Notes: generated by a model not told the origin, from the sequence alone. Counted from the stretch's first letter, positions 1-8,613 are shown. The stretch is DNA of 64,000 nt from Rothia kristinae NBRC 15354 (GCF_001570865.1 NZ_BCSM01000015.1:1-64000); one strand, 5' to 3'. Program-made: numbers and translations.

Positions 1-113
1 GACTCGAACACCTCCGCGGCTCCGCTCTGGGCTTCCGCAACCTCACCCACTACATCGCTCGGTCGCTGCTCGAAGCCGGAGGGTTCAGACCCGCGCTACA
101 CCCTCATTCGTGA
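1..113 (+). CDS. ISL3-family transposase, C-terminal end (partial)
   Basis: Only the last 36 codons are in the window, read from base 3. The tail (LEHLRGSALGFRNLT, then YIARSLLEAGGFRP) is the typical C-terminus of actinobacterial ISL3-family transposases, DDE enzymes that move the element by cut and paste. The TGA stop lies inside the presumed terminal repeat. The body of the gene and the left end of the element are outside the window, so whether the copy is intact cannot be judged. Confidence 0.8.
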   Translation, partial: LEHLRGSALGFRNLTHYIARSLLEAGGFRPALHPHS

Positions 114-119
114 AGAGCC
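95..119. repeat. Right terminal inverted repeat of the ISL3 element
   Basis: Read outward-in on the minus strand, this begins GGCTCTTC, the usual start of ISL3-family inverted repeats, and the transposase stop codon is inside it. The outer boundary at 119/120 is well supported; the inner boundary is a guess because the left repeat is not visible. If the element makes the usual 8-bp target duplication, it would be bases 120-127 (gacaatcc). Confidence 0.6.
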
Positions 120-266
120 GACAATCCGCGGATCACCCCAGGGAACGACCTTCCTGAACAGTCGATGATCGATCGGTTCGACACCTTTCTTCTTGCACAC
201 CCGATTCCTGATGATGATGGCCGCGGCGCAGATGAAGGTGAGCGCATCGAACCAGCCCAGGTCCAT
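96..266 (-). pseudogene. Small membrane-protein ORF cut by the IS
   Basis: A minus-strand ORF starts at ATG 266 behind a good Shine-Dalgarno (GGAAGGGG, 5 nt upstream). It codes 49 residues up to the IS edge at 119/120, then 7 residues and a stop supplied by the IS end. Residues 5-19 (WFDALTFICAAAIII) are hydrophobic and followed by basic residues, so one membrane segment with a basic tail is likely. The family is not recognised. The ribosome binding site and codon-like composition argue for a real gene, and truncation by the IS follows from the exact junction. The original C-terminus should lie on the far side of the element. Confidence 0.4.
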
Positions 267-688
267 CACGCCCCTTCCATCTCTTGGCGCCGCGAGGCCT
301 CGCCAGGAAAGCGCCTGACCTCAGGAGCGAACAACGAACCCGGGGTTCTCTGCAGAAGATCCGGCAACAAGATCATCCTCCGTCGCCCTGGAAGGCGCAT
401 CCGAACGCAGCGTACGTCGTCACTCTTCGACACTGGCATGTCGGCCCTGGTCATCAGTGCTGAGAGACATGGTACGGGTCTGGGACTCTTCAGGGTAGGT
501 CGTCCTCTCCAGGAGGAAACCGACACCGACGTCTGAGACCCGGCGCAGTCAGGACCCGAGGACGGGGCAGCGCGGGAAGCGGCATCGCGCCTCCCTCTCA
601 ACGCGGCAGCAGGCCCACACCCCGCGCCCCTAGACTCGAGGGCGAGGAGCCGACGTCGCCGCGCTCACCAGGAGGAAAGGGGCCGCCC
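267..688. other. Region without a convincing gene
   Basis: Roughly 420 bases between the truncated ORF and the AEC transporter. GC is visibly lower than in the rest of the window, and the ORFs present have no family-like features. It probably holds the promoters of both flanking genes and may be remains of IS-associated rearrangement. No tRNA, hairpin or repeat was seen. Confidence 0.5.
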
Positions 689-1609
689 ATGCTCGGGGTG
701 CTCGAGGGGTTCGCGATCATCGGCGTCGTCGTCGGCATCGGCTACACCGTGGAGCGCTCCGGGGTGCTCGGCAAAGGCGCCGGATGGCAGCTGAACCGCT
801 TCGCCTTCTTCGTGGCCCTGCCCGCCCTGATGTTCACCACCCTGGCCGGCACGGACCTGCACGTCATCTTCTCCGGGCGCCTGCCGGTGGCCGCGATCAG
901 CTTCGCCGCGATGGCAGGCCTCTACGCGCTGGTCGCCGGACTCATCCTGCGCCGCGGGGTGGCCCGGGTGACCGTCGGCGCCGTCGGGGCCGGGCTGCTC
1001 AACGCCAACAACATGGGCCTGCCGGTGGCCACCTACATCTTCGGGGACCTGGCCCAGGTCGCCCCGATCCTGCTGTTCCAGCTGATCTTCGCCACGCCGC
1101 TGTGCCTGGCCGTGCTCGACGTCGTCTCCCGCGGGCAGGTGAGGCTGAGGACCATCGCCACCCAGCCGCTGCGCAACCCCCTGATCCTCGGCTCGGCGGC
1201 CGGGATCATCGTGAACCTGCTGGGGCTTCCGGTCCCCGACGTCGTGCACGAGCCGCTGCGCCTGCTCGGCGAGGCCGGCATCCCGCTGATCCTGGTGGCC
1301 TTCGGCATGTCCCTGCGCGGCAGCCGACCGCTCGCCGTGCCGGGCCAGCGGACGGAGACCCTGCTGGCCGTGGGCCTGAAGGTCGCGATGATGCCGGTGG
1401 CGGCCTACCTCCTGGGCCGCTTCGCCTTCCACCTGGCCCCGCACGACCTGTTCGCCGCGACCGTCCTGGGTGGGCTGCCGACGGCGCAGAACCTGTTCAA
1501 CTTCGCCTCCCGGTACGACCAGCAGGTCTCCCTGGCCCGGGACATCGTGCTGCTGTCCACCCTCGCCTCGGTCCCCGCCCTGCTGGTCATCTCAGCCCTC
1601 ATGGCCTGA
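689..1609 (+). CDS. AEC-family (auxin efflux carrier type) permease
   Basis: 306-residue integral membrane protein with about ten hydrophobic segments and almost no soluble part. NANNMGLP at residues 105-112, in the middle of the chain, and LGGLPTAQNLFNFA near residue 262 match the two conserved half-repeat motifs of AEC transporters, which export or import organic acids such as malonate and malate. The ATG follows a strong AGGAGGAAAGG site. It is followed after 230 bp by a GntR regulator and an MFS transporter on the same strand, so an organic-acid substrate is plausible but not shown. Confidence 0.85.
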   Translation: MLGVLEGFAIIGVVVGIGYTVERSGVLGKGAGWQLNRFAFFVALPALMFTTLAGTDLHVIFSGRLPVAAISFAAMAGLYALVAGLILRRGVARVTVGAVGAGLLNANNMGLPVATYIFGDLAQVAPILLFQLIFATPLCLAVLDVVSRGQVRLRTIATQPLRNPLILGSAAGIIVNLLGLPVPDVVHEPLRLLGEAGIPLILVAFGMSLRGSRPLAVPGQRTETLLAVGLKVAMMPVAAYLLGRFAFHLAPHDLFAATVLGGLPTAQNLFNFASRYDQQVSLARDIVLLSTLASVPALLVISALMA

Positions 1610-1740
1610 CGCCGCGGGGCATCGCCTGCCGGCGGCCGGGCCCCTCAGCGTCCCGGCTCCAGGGCCCCGCACCCAGGGGCCGCACCCAGGGCCGCGGAAC
1701 CGGCCGGACAGCGGAGGCGATCCCGTCGGTGAGGCGGGGG

Positions 1741-1787
1741 TTGCTTCGCGGCGCGATGAGACTATGATGCAACTTGTATCTAAGTTG
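1741..1787 (+). promoter_or_regulatory. Promoter and operator-like palindrome of the GntR gene
   Basis: TTGCTT (1741-1746) and TATGAT (1763-1768) are separated by 16 nt and make a good sigma-70-type promoter. Directly downstream, 1770-1787 is an inverted repeat, CAACTT-N6-AAGTTG, covering the expected start of transcription. Its core TTGTATCTAA resembles the TTGTATACAA type of site bound by FadR/FCD GntR proteins, so autoregulation by the downstream gene is the simplest reading. Confidence 0.55.
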
Positions 1788-1838
1788 TGCTCGTGAGGCT
1801 CACCAGACCTCGTCGGGCCGATCCCCCGGAAGGCTCCC

Positions 1839-2507
1839 ATGACCGCCCAGACCGCTCCCGCCCGCCCCACCGGCGCCTCCGCGGCGGACCTGGTGTACCA
1901 GCACGTCAAGACCCGCATCCTCGAGCACGACCTCGAGGGCGGGGAGCTGATCTCCGAAGGCGAGATCGCCGCGGCGCTGGAGGTCTCCCGCACCCCGGTG
2001 CGCGAGGGATTCATCCGCCTGCAGACCGAAGGGTGGATGACCCTCTACCCCAAGCGCGGCGCCCTGATCCGGCAGGTCGGCCCCCACGAGATCCGCGACG
2101 TCGTGCAGGCCCGGATCATGGTGGAATCCCACGCGGTGCGCCAGATCGTGGCCGCCGGGGAGCAGGAGCAGGTGGCCGCGGAGCTGGCCGAGATCCTGGA
2201 CCGGCAGGACGCCGCCCGCCGCGCCGAGGACCACGACGACTTCGTCGCCACCGACGCCCAGTTCCACCAGCACCTGGTGGCCTCCGCCGGCAATCAGCTG
2301 ATCACCACCTTCTACCTCAGCCTCGCGGACCGGCAGCGGCGCATGTCCGCCCGCGCCGTCTGGCGCGACGACCGTCGCTCCGCCACCGTGCTGGCGGGAC
2401 ACCGGAACCTGCTCGACGCCGTGCGGGCCGGGGACCCGGGAGCCTTCGAGACCGCGCTGACCGAGCACCTGACCACCGTGCACGAGCGCCTGCTCGGCGC
2501 CCCGTAA
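1839..2507 (+). CDS. GntR-family regulator, FCD subfamily
   Basis: 222-residue DNA-binding protein. The N-terminal winged helix (about residues 20-85) contains ISEGEIAAALEVSRTPVREG, the hallmark of GntR proteins. The C-terminal all-helical FCD domain carries the usual acidic and histidine residues (DAQFHQHL, GHRNLLDAV) that bind a metal and a carboxylate effector. It lies 134 bp upstream of an MFS transporter on the same strand and downstream of the AEC permease, so it likely controls uptake of an organic acid. The palindrome at 1770-1787 is its likely own operator. The ligand cannot be told from sequence. Confidence 0.88.
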   Translation: MTAQTAPARPTGASAADLVYQHVKTRILEHDLEGGELISEGEIAAALEVSRTPVREGFIRLQTEGWMTLYPKRGALIRQVGPHEIRDVVQARIMVESHAVRQIVAAGEQEQVAAELAEILDRQDAARRAEDHDDFVATDAQFHQHLVASAGNQLITTFYLSLADRQRRMSARAVWRDDRRSATVLAGHRNLLDAVRAGDPGAFETALTEHLTTVHERLLGAP

Positions 2508-2641
2508 TCCCCGCCCCGAACCCCGAGCCCTGCCGTCTTCCGGGACGGCGCCCCCGCACTTCCCGCGCCGCCCGCGCGGGACCCGGCCGCCGACGTCGTC
2601 GGCCATCCCCCACCGCACCGCCGCCCCGAAAGGAAACCCGC

Positions 2642-4078
2642 GTGTCCGCCGAGACCGCCGCCACCACCCACGACGTCACCGCCGCCGCGACGCCGCCGGC
2701 CGATCCCCAGACCGGTGCCGCCGCCCACGACGCGGCCGACGGCGCCCGCCCCGCCGGCACCGCCCGCCCCGAGCTGAACCACCCCGCCACCTCGGCCAAC
2801 GCCGTCGTGCCCGTGGGTGCGGCCCGCCCGCGCATCCCGCACTGGCTGAAGGTCGCCGCCGCGCTGTTCGCCGTGGCCTGGGGCGGCAACCAGTTCACCC
2901 CGCTGCTGATCATGTACAAGGACCTGGATGGGCTGTCCACCGGCGCGGTGGATGTGCTGCTCGGCGCCTACGTGCTGGGCATCATCCCCGCCCTGCTGAT
3001 CGGCGGCCCGATGTCCGACAGGTACGGTCGGCGCCCCCTGATGGTCCCGGCCCCGGTGCTGGCGATGATCGCCTCCATCCTGCTGGGAGTGGGAACCTCC
3101 TCCCCCGCCGTGCTGTTCCTCGGCCGCATCTTCTCCGGCCTGGCCCTGGGCCTGGTGATGGTCGTGGGCGGCTCCTGGATCAAGGAGCTCTCCGGCGCAC
3201 CCTACGACCCCGAGGCCGACGAGTCCGCCGGCGCCCGCCGCTCCTCCATGGCCCTGACCGCCGGCTTCGGCCTCGGGGCGGCGGTGGCCGCGGCACTGGC
3301 GCAGTTCGGCCCCCTGCAGGCCCAGACCCCGTACCTGGTGCACCTGCTCGTCACCGCGATCGGCTTCCTGATGGTGCTGCGCGCCCCGGAGACCCACGCC
3401 CGCCAGGCCACCCCGGCGCCGCTGGCCGAGGACCTGAAGATCCCGGCCGCCACGCACCGGCGGTTCCTGTGGGTCGTGGTGCCGATGGCGCCGTGGGTCT
3501 TCGGCTGCGCCGGCTGCGCCTACGCGGTGCTGCCCGGGCTGATGGGCTCGCGCACCCACGGGCTCGACGTCGGCTTCTCCGGGCTGCTGTGCCTGATCGC
3601 CCTGGGATTCGGCATCGGCATCCAGTCCGTCGGCAAGAAGCTGGATGACCCGGGCTCCGCCCGCGGCGTGGTGGTGGGCCTGGCCGCGACCGTGCCCAGC
3701 ATGGGCCTGGCCGCCTGGGCCGCCGCGACCCACGACCCCGCCGTCGCCATCCTGGCCGCGGCCGCCCTGGGGCTGGCCTACGGGATGCTGCTGGTCTCCG
3801 GGCTGCAGGAGGTGCAGCGCATCGCCGGACCGGAGGACCTGGCCGGGCTGACCGCCGTGTACTACTCCCTGACCTACCTGGGCTTCTTCATCCCGGCGAC
3901 CCTGGCCATGCTCAACACGTGGCTGACCTACCCGCTGATGTTCGCCGGCGGGTCCGTGGTGGCGCTGCTGTGCCTGGGGATCGCGGTGGCCTTCTACCGC
4001 CGTCACCTGCCCGCCGCCCAGGCCCCGCGCACGATGTCGGTCCCGGCCGCCGGCGCCCCGGAGGCCACGGCGCGCTGA
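2642..4078 (+). CDS. MFS transporter
   Basis: 478-residue major facilitator protein. GTG 2642 is chosen because GAAAGGA precedes it. The first 55 residues are Ala/Thr/Pro-rich and hydrophilic, followed by twelve predicted membrane segments. The loop 2-3 signature GGPMSDRYGRRPLM is intact. The central loop (YDPEADESAGARRS) is acidic. Following a GntR regulator, it probably imports the molecule sensed by that regulator. No substrate-specific motif was recognised. Confidence 0.85.
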   Translation: MSAETAATTHDVTAAATPPADPQTGAAAHDAADGARPAGTARPELNHPATSANAVVPVGAARPRIPHWLKVAAALFAVAWGGNQFTPLLIMYKDLDGLSTGAVDVLLGAYVLGIIPALLIGGPMSDRYGRRPLMVPAPVLAMIASILLGVGTSSPAVLFLGRIFSGLALGLVMVVGGSWIKELSGAPYDPEADESAGARRSSMALTAGFGLGAAVAAALAQFGPLQAQTPYLVHLLVTAIGFLMVLRAPETHARQATPAPLAEDLKIPAATHRRFLWVVVPMAPWVFGCAGCAYAVLPGLMGSRTHGLDVGFSGLLCLIALGFGIGIQSVGKKLDDPGSARGVVVGLAATVPSMGLAAWAAATHDPAVAILAAAALGLAYGMLLVSGLQEVQRIAGPEDLAGLTAVYYSLTYLGFFIPATLAMLNTWLTYPLMFAGGSVVALLCLGIAVAFYRRHLPAAQAPRTMSVPAAGAPEATAR

Positions 4079-4129
4079 GCCGCCGGGGGGTCTGGTCGCG
4101 TCGGCGTCCCCGTTGACGTCGACGTCGGC

Positions 4130-4298
4130 GAGGCGGCGCTCTCGTTCCCACCCCTCCGCGAGACGGCGCATCCGTTCCCGGAAATCGCGTTTTCGGGAAC
4201 GAATGCGCCGTCTCGCGTGAGAAGGGTGCCCGTGCAGGGAACGAGAGCGCCGGGTCGTTGCAGAGGGGCGCCCGCGTAGGGAACGAGAGCGCCGTCTC
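4130..4298. repeat. Array of 20-bp words around a 55-bp inverted core (locus A1)
   Basis: Five copies of a 20-bp word of the form GAGACGGCGC(N4)GTTCCC. Two are on the plus strand (4130, 4160), then three on the minus strand (starting 4195, 4237, 4279), all pointing inward. The innermost pair, 4160-4214, forms a near-perfect 55-bp palindrome with a 15-nt A/T-rich centre. It sits between the convergent ends of the MFS gene and the dehydrogenase, so it can act as a two-way terminator. Outer copies go beyond what a terminator needs. Related arrays lie at 8667, 42993 and 44306. Confidence 0.85.
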
Positions 4299-4324
4299 GC
4301 GGAAGTGGGACCCGGCGTCGGCGG

Positions 4325-5272
4325 CTACATGCGGTTGCGGAACTCGCCGTCGCCGCGCAGGGCCTTCAGGTTGTGCCCGATCAGCTCCTCCGCGCCCACC
4401 GGGCGCCCGCCGGCCGCGTGCGGGGTGATGATCAGGTGCGGGGCGCCCCACAGGGGGTCCTCGGCCGGCAGCGGCTCGGTCTTGGCGACGTCGATCGCGG
4501 CCCCCGCGATCCGCCCCTCCTCCAGGGCCTCGATCAGCGCGGCCTCGTCCACGGTGGACCCGCGGCCGACGTTGACCACGTAGGCGGTATCCGGGAGGGT
4601 CTTCAGCACCGCTGCGTCGAGGGAATCCGCGGTGGCCTCACCGGAGGGCAGGATCATGACCAGCAGGTCCGTGCGGGCCAGCAGCTCGTTCTTCTCCTCG
4701 GTGGCCACCACCGGATACCCCGCGCGCTCCCCCGTGGAGCGGGCGATGCCGGAGACCTTCGCGCCCAGGGCCGTGAACAGCGGTGCGAGGGTCTGCCCGA
4801 TGGAGCCGAAGCCCCAGATGGTCACGTGCGCGTCGAGCAGGGTGGTGATCGGCGCGCCCTCCGGGTGCAGCGGCTGCGCCCCGCCAAGCTCCGAGGCCCA
4901 CTCGCGGCGCTCCTGGCGCCTGGCGAGCTCGGGCAGGAAGCGGACCAGGGACAGGGACAGCGCCAGGGCGTGCTCGGAGACGGTCCGGTCGTGCAGGCCG
5001 ATGCCGGCGCAGACCACCACATCCTCGCCGAAGCCGGCCTTCTTGATCTGGTCCGGCCCGGCCAGCAGCGCCTGGATGAGCTTCAGGTCGGTCAGGCGCT
5101 GTGCGGCGTCGGCGAGCTGGTCGTCGGTGTTGCCCCAGACCACCAGGACCTCGGCGTCGGCGTCCTCCTCGCGCACCGGCTGCGTGGGGTCGTACCCGGC
5201 GACGACGTCGCCCGGCTCCAGGGGCAGCGTCTGCGCATCCAGCTCGATGGACATGGGTAGCAGGATCTTCAT
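4325..5272 (-). CDS. D-isomer-specific 2-hydroxyacid dehydrogenase (PGDH-like)
   Basis: 315-residue NAD(P)-dependent oxidoreductase. VTIWGFGSIGQTLAPLF is the Rossmann dinucleotide loop. The catalytic triad is visible as Arg in VNVGRGSTVDE, Glu in VAKTEPLP and His in IITPHAAGG. It reduces or oxidises a 2-keto/2-hydroxy acid pair; it is annotated as phosphoglycerate-dehydrogenase-like, but it lacks the long C-terminal ASB/ACT regions of biosynthetic SerA, so a role in serine synthesis is unlikely. A good site (GAAGGAG) precedes ATG 5272. The gene faces the MFS gene across array A1. Confidence 0.85.
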   Translation of the reverse strand: MKILLPMSIELDAQTLPLEPGDVVAGYDPTQPVREEDADAEVLVVWGNTDDQLADAAQRLTDLKLIQALLAGPDQIKKAGFGEDVVVCAGIGLHDRTVSEHALALSLSLVRFLPELARRQERREWASELGGAQPLHPEGAPITTLLDAHVTIWGFGSIGQTLAPLFTALGAKVSGIARSTGERAGYPVVATEEKNELLARTDLLVMILPSGEATADSLDAAVLKTLPDTAYVVNVGRGSTVDEAALIEALEEGRIAGAAIDVAKTEPLPAEDPLWGAPHLIITPHAAGGRPVGAEELIGHNLKALRGDGEFRNRM

Positions 5273-5308
5273 GGGTGCTCCTTCTGATTCGGGTGGGCCG
5301 CCGAGAGG

Positions 5309-5830
5309 TCAGCCGCGTGGCGGGAAGGTCCGGTGCAGGCGGGCCAGGGACAGGGCGATGGAGCGGCGGTTGCGGGCGAATCCGCCGTCGAGTCGATACA
5401 GCGGGGCCAGGGGGAGGCCGAGCACGCGGGCCGCCGCGGCGTCGAAGGTGCAGCGCACGGTGATCGCCTCCGCGCTGTCCCCCTCCGGGTCCCCCGCGGG
5501 GAGGATCTCCCAGGCCCAGGTGTGCCCGCCGGGCATGACCCACGCGAAGGTCCGCTCGGGCTCCCGGCGGATGACGGTGGCGCGCATCCGGTAGGGGATG
5601 CCGTATAGGCGCATGCGCTGCACGGTGCTCTGCCCGACCTCCGGAGCCTCCGGGCCGTCGATCAGCCCGCGGACGTTCCCGCCGCCGTCGAGCTCGGCGT
5701 GGCGCCGCGGCCGGGACACCAGATCCCAGACCTGCGAAGCCTCCACCCCCGGCAGCACGGTCTGGGCGCTGACGACGTCGCGGTGGGTCGGCAGGAAGTG
5801 GACCAGCGGCGCGGGTGTGGCGGTGCTCAT
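5309..5830 (-). CDS. SRPBCC (START-like) family protein
   Basis: About 173 residues. The pattern AQTVLPGVEASQVWDLVSRP near the N-terminus and a C-terminal helix rich in Arg fit the polyketide-cyclase/START-like fold that binds hydrophobic ligands. No catalytic residues can be assigned. The start is uncertain: ATG 5830 is chosen, but ATG 5839 (MGRMSTA) is equally possible. It ends 36 nt before the dehydrogenase start and runs the same way, so the two may be co-transcribed. Confidence 0.6.
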   Translation of the reverse strand: MSTATPAPLVHFLPTHRDVVSAQTVLPGVEASQVWDLVSRPRRHAELDGGGNVRGLIDGPEAPEVGQSTVQRMRLYGIPYRMRATVIRREPERTFAWVMPGGHTWAWEILPAGDPEGDSAEAITVRCTFDAAAARVLGLPLAPLYRLDGGFARNRRSIALSLARLHRTFPPRG

Positions 5831-5900
5831 GCGCCCCATTGTCCCACGGGCCGGGCGTGCCACGATGGAAGGAGACCATCACCGACCCGAGGAGGACCCC

Positions 5901-6218
5901 ATGATCTCGATCGTCGTCCGCTTCCCCGTGAAGCCCGAGCACGCCGACACCTGGATGGAGCACGTCCGGGAGTTCACCGAAGCCACCCGCGCGGAACCCG
6001 GCAACAAGTGGTTCCTGTGGAACCGCAGCGTCGAGGACCCTAACGAGTACGTCCTGCTGGAGGCCTTCGAAGACGACGCCGCCGAGGCCCACGTGAACTC
6101 CGAGCACTTCCAGAAGGCCATGAAGGACCTGTACCCGCTGATCACCCAGACGCCCAAGATCATCTCCCGGCAGGTCGACGGCGACGGCTGGGACGAGATG
6201 GGCGAGCTGAAGAAGTAG
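5901..6218 (+). CDS. ABM-domain protein, putative quinol monooxygenase
   Basis: 105 residues, the full length of a single antibiotic-biosynthesis-monooxygenase domain (YgiN-like ferredoxin fold). It begins MISIVVRFPVKPEHADTW and has the conserved EPGNKWFLWNRSVEDPNEYV and FEDDAAEAHVNSEHF blocks. Such proteins oxidise quinols or reduce reactive aldehydes without a cofactor. A strong site (GAGGAGG) precedes ATG 5901. It is divergent from the SRPBCC gene and 7 nt upstream of the NrtR-like gene, with which it is probably co-transcribed. Confidence 0.75.
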   Translation: MISIVVRFPVKPEHADTWMEHVREFTEATRAEPGNKWFLWNRSVEDPNEYVLLEAFEDDAAEAHVNSEHFQKAMKDLYPLITQTPKIISRQVDGDGWDEMGELKK

Positions 6219-6225
6219 CGAAGCT

Positions 6226-7152
6226 GTGAGCGATGAGGCGGGGACGGCGCCCGGCTTGGCCGGGGCAGGTGGGCCGGTCGGGGCGGCGTCGGCCCCGGTG
6301 CAGCTGGCCGTCTCCACGGTGATCCTGGCTCTGCGGCCCGACGAGGCTGCGGCCGGGGTTGCTGAGGCTGGTGCTGCCGGGACCGGGGGCGAGGCGGCCG
6401 ATGCCGCGGCGTCGGCGTCCGATACCGGCGCGGCCGGGGCTGGGTCCGCGGCGGCCGACGGTCGGCTGCGGCTGTGGCTGCCGCTGGTGCGGCGCATCCG
6501 CGCGCCCTACCGCGGGCTGTTCGCCCTGCCCGGCGGCCCCCTGCCCCCGGAGCTGTCCCTCGAGGAGGCCGCGGCCTCCATGCTGCGGGACGCGACCGGG
6601 CTGGTTCCCGGCTACCTGGAGCAGCTCTACGCCTTCGGTCGGGTGCACCGGGGACAGGCCCGCGCCCCGGGGGACGATGCCGAGGCGGCGTCGGGCTCCG
6701 AGACGGCGTCGCGGGCATCAGCGGAGGAGGATGCCGCGGCCGAGCGCGTGGTCTCGGTGGTGTACTGGGCGTCGGTGCCCTCCGCGCAGGCGGCGCAGGT
6801 GCTCGAGGAGGAGAACGTGCGGTGGTTCCCGGTGGACCGGCTGCCGCGCCTGGCCTTCGACCACCGGGAGATCGTGGACTACGCGCTCACGCGGCTGCGC
6901 GCCAAGGTGGAGTACTCGCGGGTCGCGCACTCCTTCCTCGACGAGGAGTTCACGCTGGCGCAGCTGCGCGAGGTCTACGAGGCGATCCTGGGACGGTCCC
7001 TGGACCCGGCGAACTTCCGACGCCGGGTGGCCGCCTCCCGCGCCGTCATCGACACCGGCCGACGCCTGACCGGCACCCCGCACCGCCCCCCGCGGCTGTA
7101 CCGCTACGACGACTCCCTGGCCTTCGCCGACTCCGCCCCGCCCCCGCAGTAA
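6226..7152 (+). CDS. NrtR-like regulator (degenerate Nudix domain plus winged helix)
   Basis: 308 residues, GTG start 7 nt after the ABM gene. Residues 25-200 follow the Nudix fold, but the Nudix box (GGPLPPELSLEEAAASMLRD) lacks the REUXEEXGU catalytic glutamates, as in NrtR repressors, which use the domain to sense ADP-ribose instead of hydrolysing it. The C-terminal part (FTLAQLREVYEAILG then NFRRRV) is the winged helix typical of NrtR. Two Ala/Gly-rich insertions (about residues 45-80 and 145-170) lengthen it. NAD-metabolism targets are the family precedent; none are in this window. Confidence 0.7.
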   Translation: MSDEAGTAPGLAGAGGPVGAASAPVQLAVSTVILALRPDEAAAGVAEAGAAGTGGEAADAAASASDTGAAGAGSAAADGRLRLWLPLVRRIRAPYRGLFALPGGPLPPELSLEEAAASMLRDATGLVPGYLEQLYAFGRVHRGQARAPGDDAEAASGSETASRASAEEDAAAERVVSVVYWASVPSAQAAQVLEEENVRWFPVDRLPRLAFDHREIVDYALTRLRAKVEYSRVAHSFLDEEFTLAQLREVYEAILGRSLDPANFRRRVAASRAVIDTGRRLTGTPHRPPRLYRYDDSLAFADSAPPPQ

Positions 7153-7220
7153 CCCGGCCGACGCCGCGGGTACCGGGCACTGCCGTCAGCCGCCATTGAC
7201 CCCGGCGCTCACCCGCCGTA

Positions 7221-7271
7221 CCGGATCGTGCGTCCGGTGCCGGATCATCCGGCCCGCGCTGCACGATCCGG
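7221..7271. repeat. Intergenic hairpin E
   Basis: Perfect 11-bp arms CCGGATCGTGC / GCACGATCCGG enclose a second palindrome-like segment containing CCGGATCATCCGG. It lies between the convergent NrtR-like gene and sodA and would serve as terminator for the former. A related layout recurs at 15526-15582. Confidence 0.7.
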
Positions 7272-7308
7272 TCCGCGGCACCGCCCCCGGGTCGCCCCTT
7301 AAAGAACC

Positions 7309-7353
7309 GGAGCCCCGTCCCACCGAGCGCGCGGCTCGGCGGGGCGGGGCTCC
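7309..7353 (-). terminator. Rho-independent terminator of sodA
   Basis: GGAGCCCCG at one end pairs with CGGGGCTCC at the other, continuing through CCGAGC/GCTCGG to give a stem of about 20 bp with a 4-5 nt loop. On the minus strand it is followed by TTCTTT. It begins 31 nt after the sodA stop. Confidence 0.8.
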
Positions 7354-7383
7354 GACGTCGTCACGGGGACGGACGCGGGGACC

Positions 7384-8013
7384 TTACGGAACGATCAGGC
7401 CCTGGGTCTGGGTGCGGGCGCGGTCGAAGCGCTGCTGCACGTCAGCCCAGTTCACGATGTTCCAGAAGGCCTTGACGTAGTCCGGCTTGACGTTCTGGTA
7501 GTCCAGGTAGAAGGCGTGCTCCCACATGTCCAGCTGCAGGATCGGGGTCTGCGCCAGCGGGATGTTGCCGGCCTGCTGGTCGTACATCTGGAACAGGTTC
7601 AGGCGCTGCCCGATGGAGTCCCAGGCGAGCACGGCCCAGCCGGAGCCCTGGATGCCGGTGGCGGTGGCGGTGAACTGGCTCTTGAACGCGTCGAAGGAGC
7701 CGAAGAAGTCGTCGATCGCCGCGGCGAGCTCACCGGTGGGCTTGTCGCCGCCGTCCGGGGAGAGGTTGTTCCAGAAGATGGAGTGGTTGACGTGGCCGCC
7801 GAGGTTGAAAGCGAGGTCCTTCTCCAGCTGGTTCACGAACGCGAGGTCGCCGTTGGCGCGGGCCTCCTCGAGCTTCTGCAGCCCGGCGTTGGCGCCCTTG
7901 ACGTAGGTGGCGTGGTGCTTGTCGTGGTGCAGCTCCATGATCCGCGCGGAGATGTGCGGCTCGAGGGCGGCGTAGTCGTACGGGAGATCGGGAAGCGTGT
8001 ACTGGTCAGCCAT
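7384..8013 (-). CDS. sodA: Superoxide dismutase, Fe/Mn type
   Basis: 209 residues, normal length. It converts superoxide to oxygen and hydrogen peroxide in the cytoplasm. The four metal ligands are visible: His29 in ELHHDKHH, the His in [10 protein letters not shown], and Asp and His in [14 protein letters not shown]. The GSGWAVL motif is also present. Whether Mn or Fe is used cannot be decided by eye. GAAAGGA precedes ATG 8013 and a TATAAG box lies 23 nt upstream. It is a single-gene unit closed by its own terminator. Confidence 0.95.
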   Translation of the reverse strand: MADQYTLPDLPYDYAALEPHISARIMELHHDKHHATYVKGANAGLQKLEEARANGDLAFVNQLEKDLAFNLGGHVNHSIFWNNLSPDGGDKPTGELAAAIDDFFGSFDAFKSQFTATATGIQGSGWAVLAWDSIGQRLNLFQMYDQQAGNIPLAQTPILQLDMWEHAFYLDYQNVKPDYVKAFWNIVNWADVQQRFDRARTQTQGLIVP

Positions 8014-8035
8014 GTCGATCCTTTCGGTGATCCAG

Positions 8036-8041
8036 CTTATA
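8036..8041 (-). promoter_or_regulatory. -10 box of sodA
   Basis: TATAAG on the minus strand, 23 nt upstream of the sodA ATG, in an otherwise GC-rich region. No clear -35 hexamer is seen. Confidence 0.45.
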
Positions 8042-8139
8042 GAACCGCCTCCCAGGCTAGCGCCGCCGCCCGCGCTCCACCAGGGCCCCCGGGGGCTTCC
8101 GCCACCAGCGGAAGGTGTCCCGGGATGACGACGGCGCCC

Positions 8140-8613
8140 TCAGCGCGTCCCGCTCGGCGCCCCGATGCGGAACCCGCCCATCCGATACGAGGAGTGCAGG
8201 TACAGCACCGCGAGCGCGGTGGGCAGCAGCAGGATGAGCTGCTCCGGCAGCGGGCGGGCGAAGTACCAGCCGTTCCCGGTGAGCACGCCGAGGAGCAGGA
8301 GCAGGCCGATCATGAAGCTCGCCGTGGGATGCCCGGTCATCTTCCACCACGGCCGCGGCAGGTTCGACTCATCCGACGCGCGGAAGATGCGGGTCAGCAG
8401 ATAGGCACCCGCGCACCACTGGACCCACAGCGTGATCTGGTCCGCCCAGACCGATCCGGTCCAGGCCGTGAGCGTCCTCGCCGCCGCGTCCGCCAGCACC
8501 CCGACCATCACCACCAGCACCGTTTTGAGGATCGGCGAGCGCACACACCACCGGAACGGATCCTCCACGGGGAAGTCATGCCCGGCGTCCGGAGTGCTCG
8601 CTTCTGCTCCCAT
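8140..8613 (-). CDS. Small integral membrane protein, unknown function
   Basis: 157 residues from ATG 8613 (ATG 8631 or 8658 would add 6 or 15). Four hydrophobic stretches are visible (ILKTVLVVMVGVLADAA, ADQITLWVQWCAGAYLL, ASFMIGLLLLLGVLTG, EQLILLLPTALAVLYL), giving a four-helix membrane protein. No family is recognised. It is preceded by repeat array A2 and has no strong ribosome binding site at any start, so the start is uncertain. It lies downstream of the AbgT gene on the same strand, separated by the array. Confidence 0.65.
   Translation of the reverse strand: MGAEASTPDAGHDFPVEDPFRWCVRSPILKTVLVVMVGVLADAAARTLTAWTGSVWADQITLWVQWCAGAYLLTRIFRASDESNLPRPWWKMTGHPTASFMIGLLLLLGVLTGNGWYFARPLPEQLILLLPTALAVLYLHSSYRMGGFRIGAPSGTR

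Noticed and set aside
165-601. ORFs 165-536 (+) and 266-601 (-) as genes
   Set aside because: No ribosome site or family-like content; composition fits non-coding DNA near an IS end.
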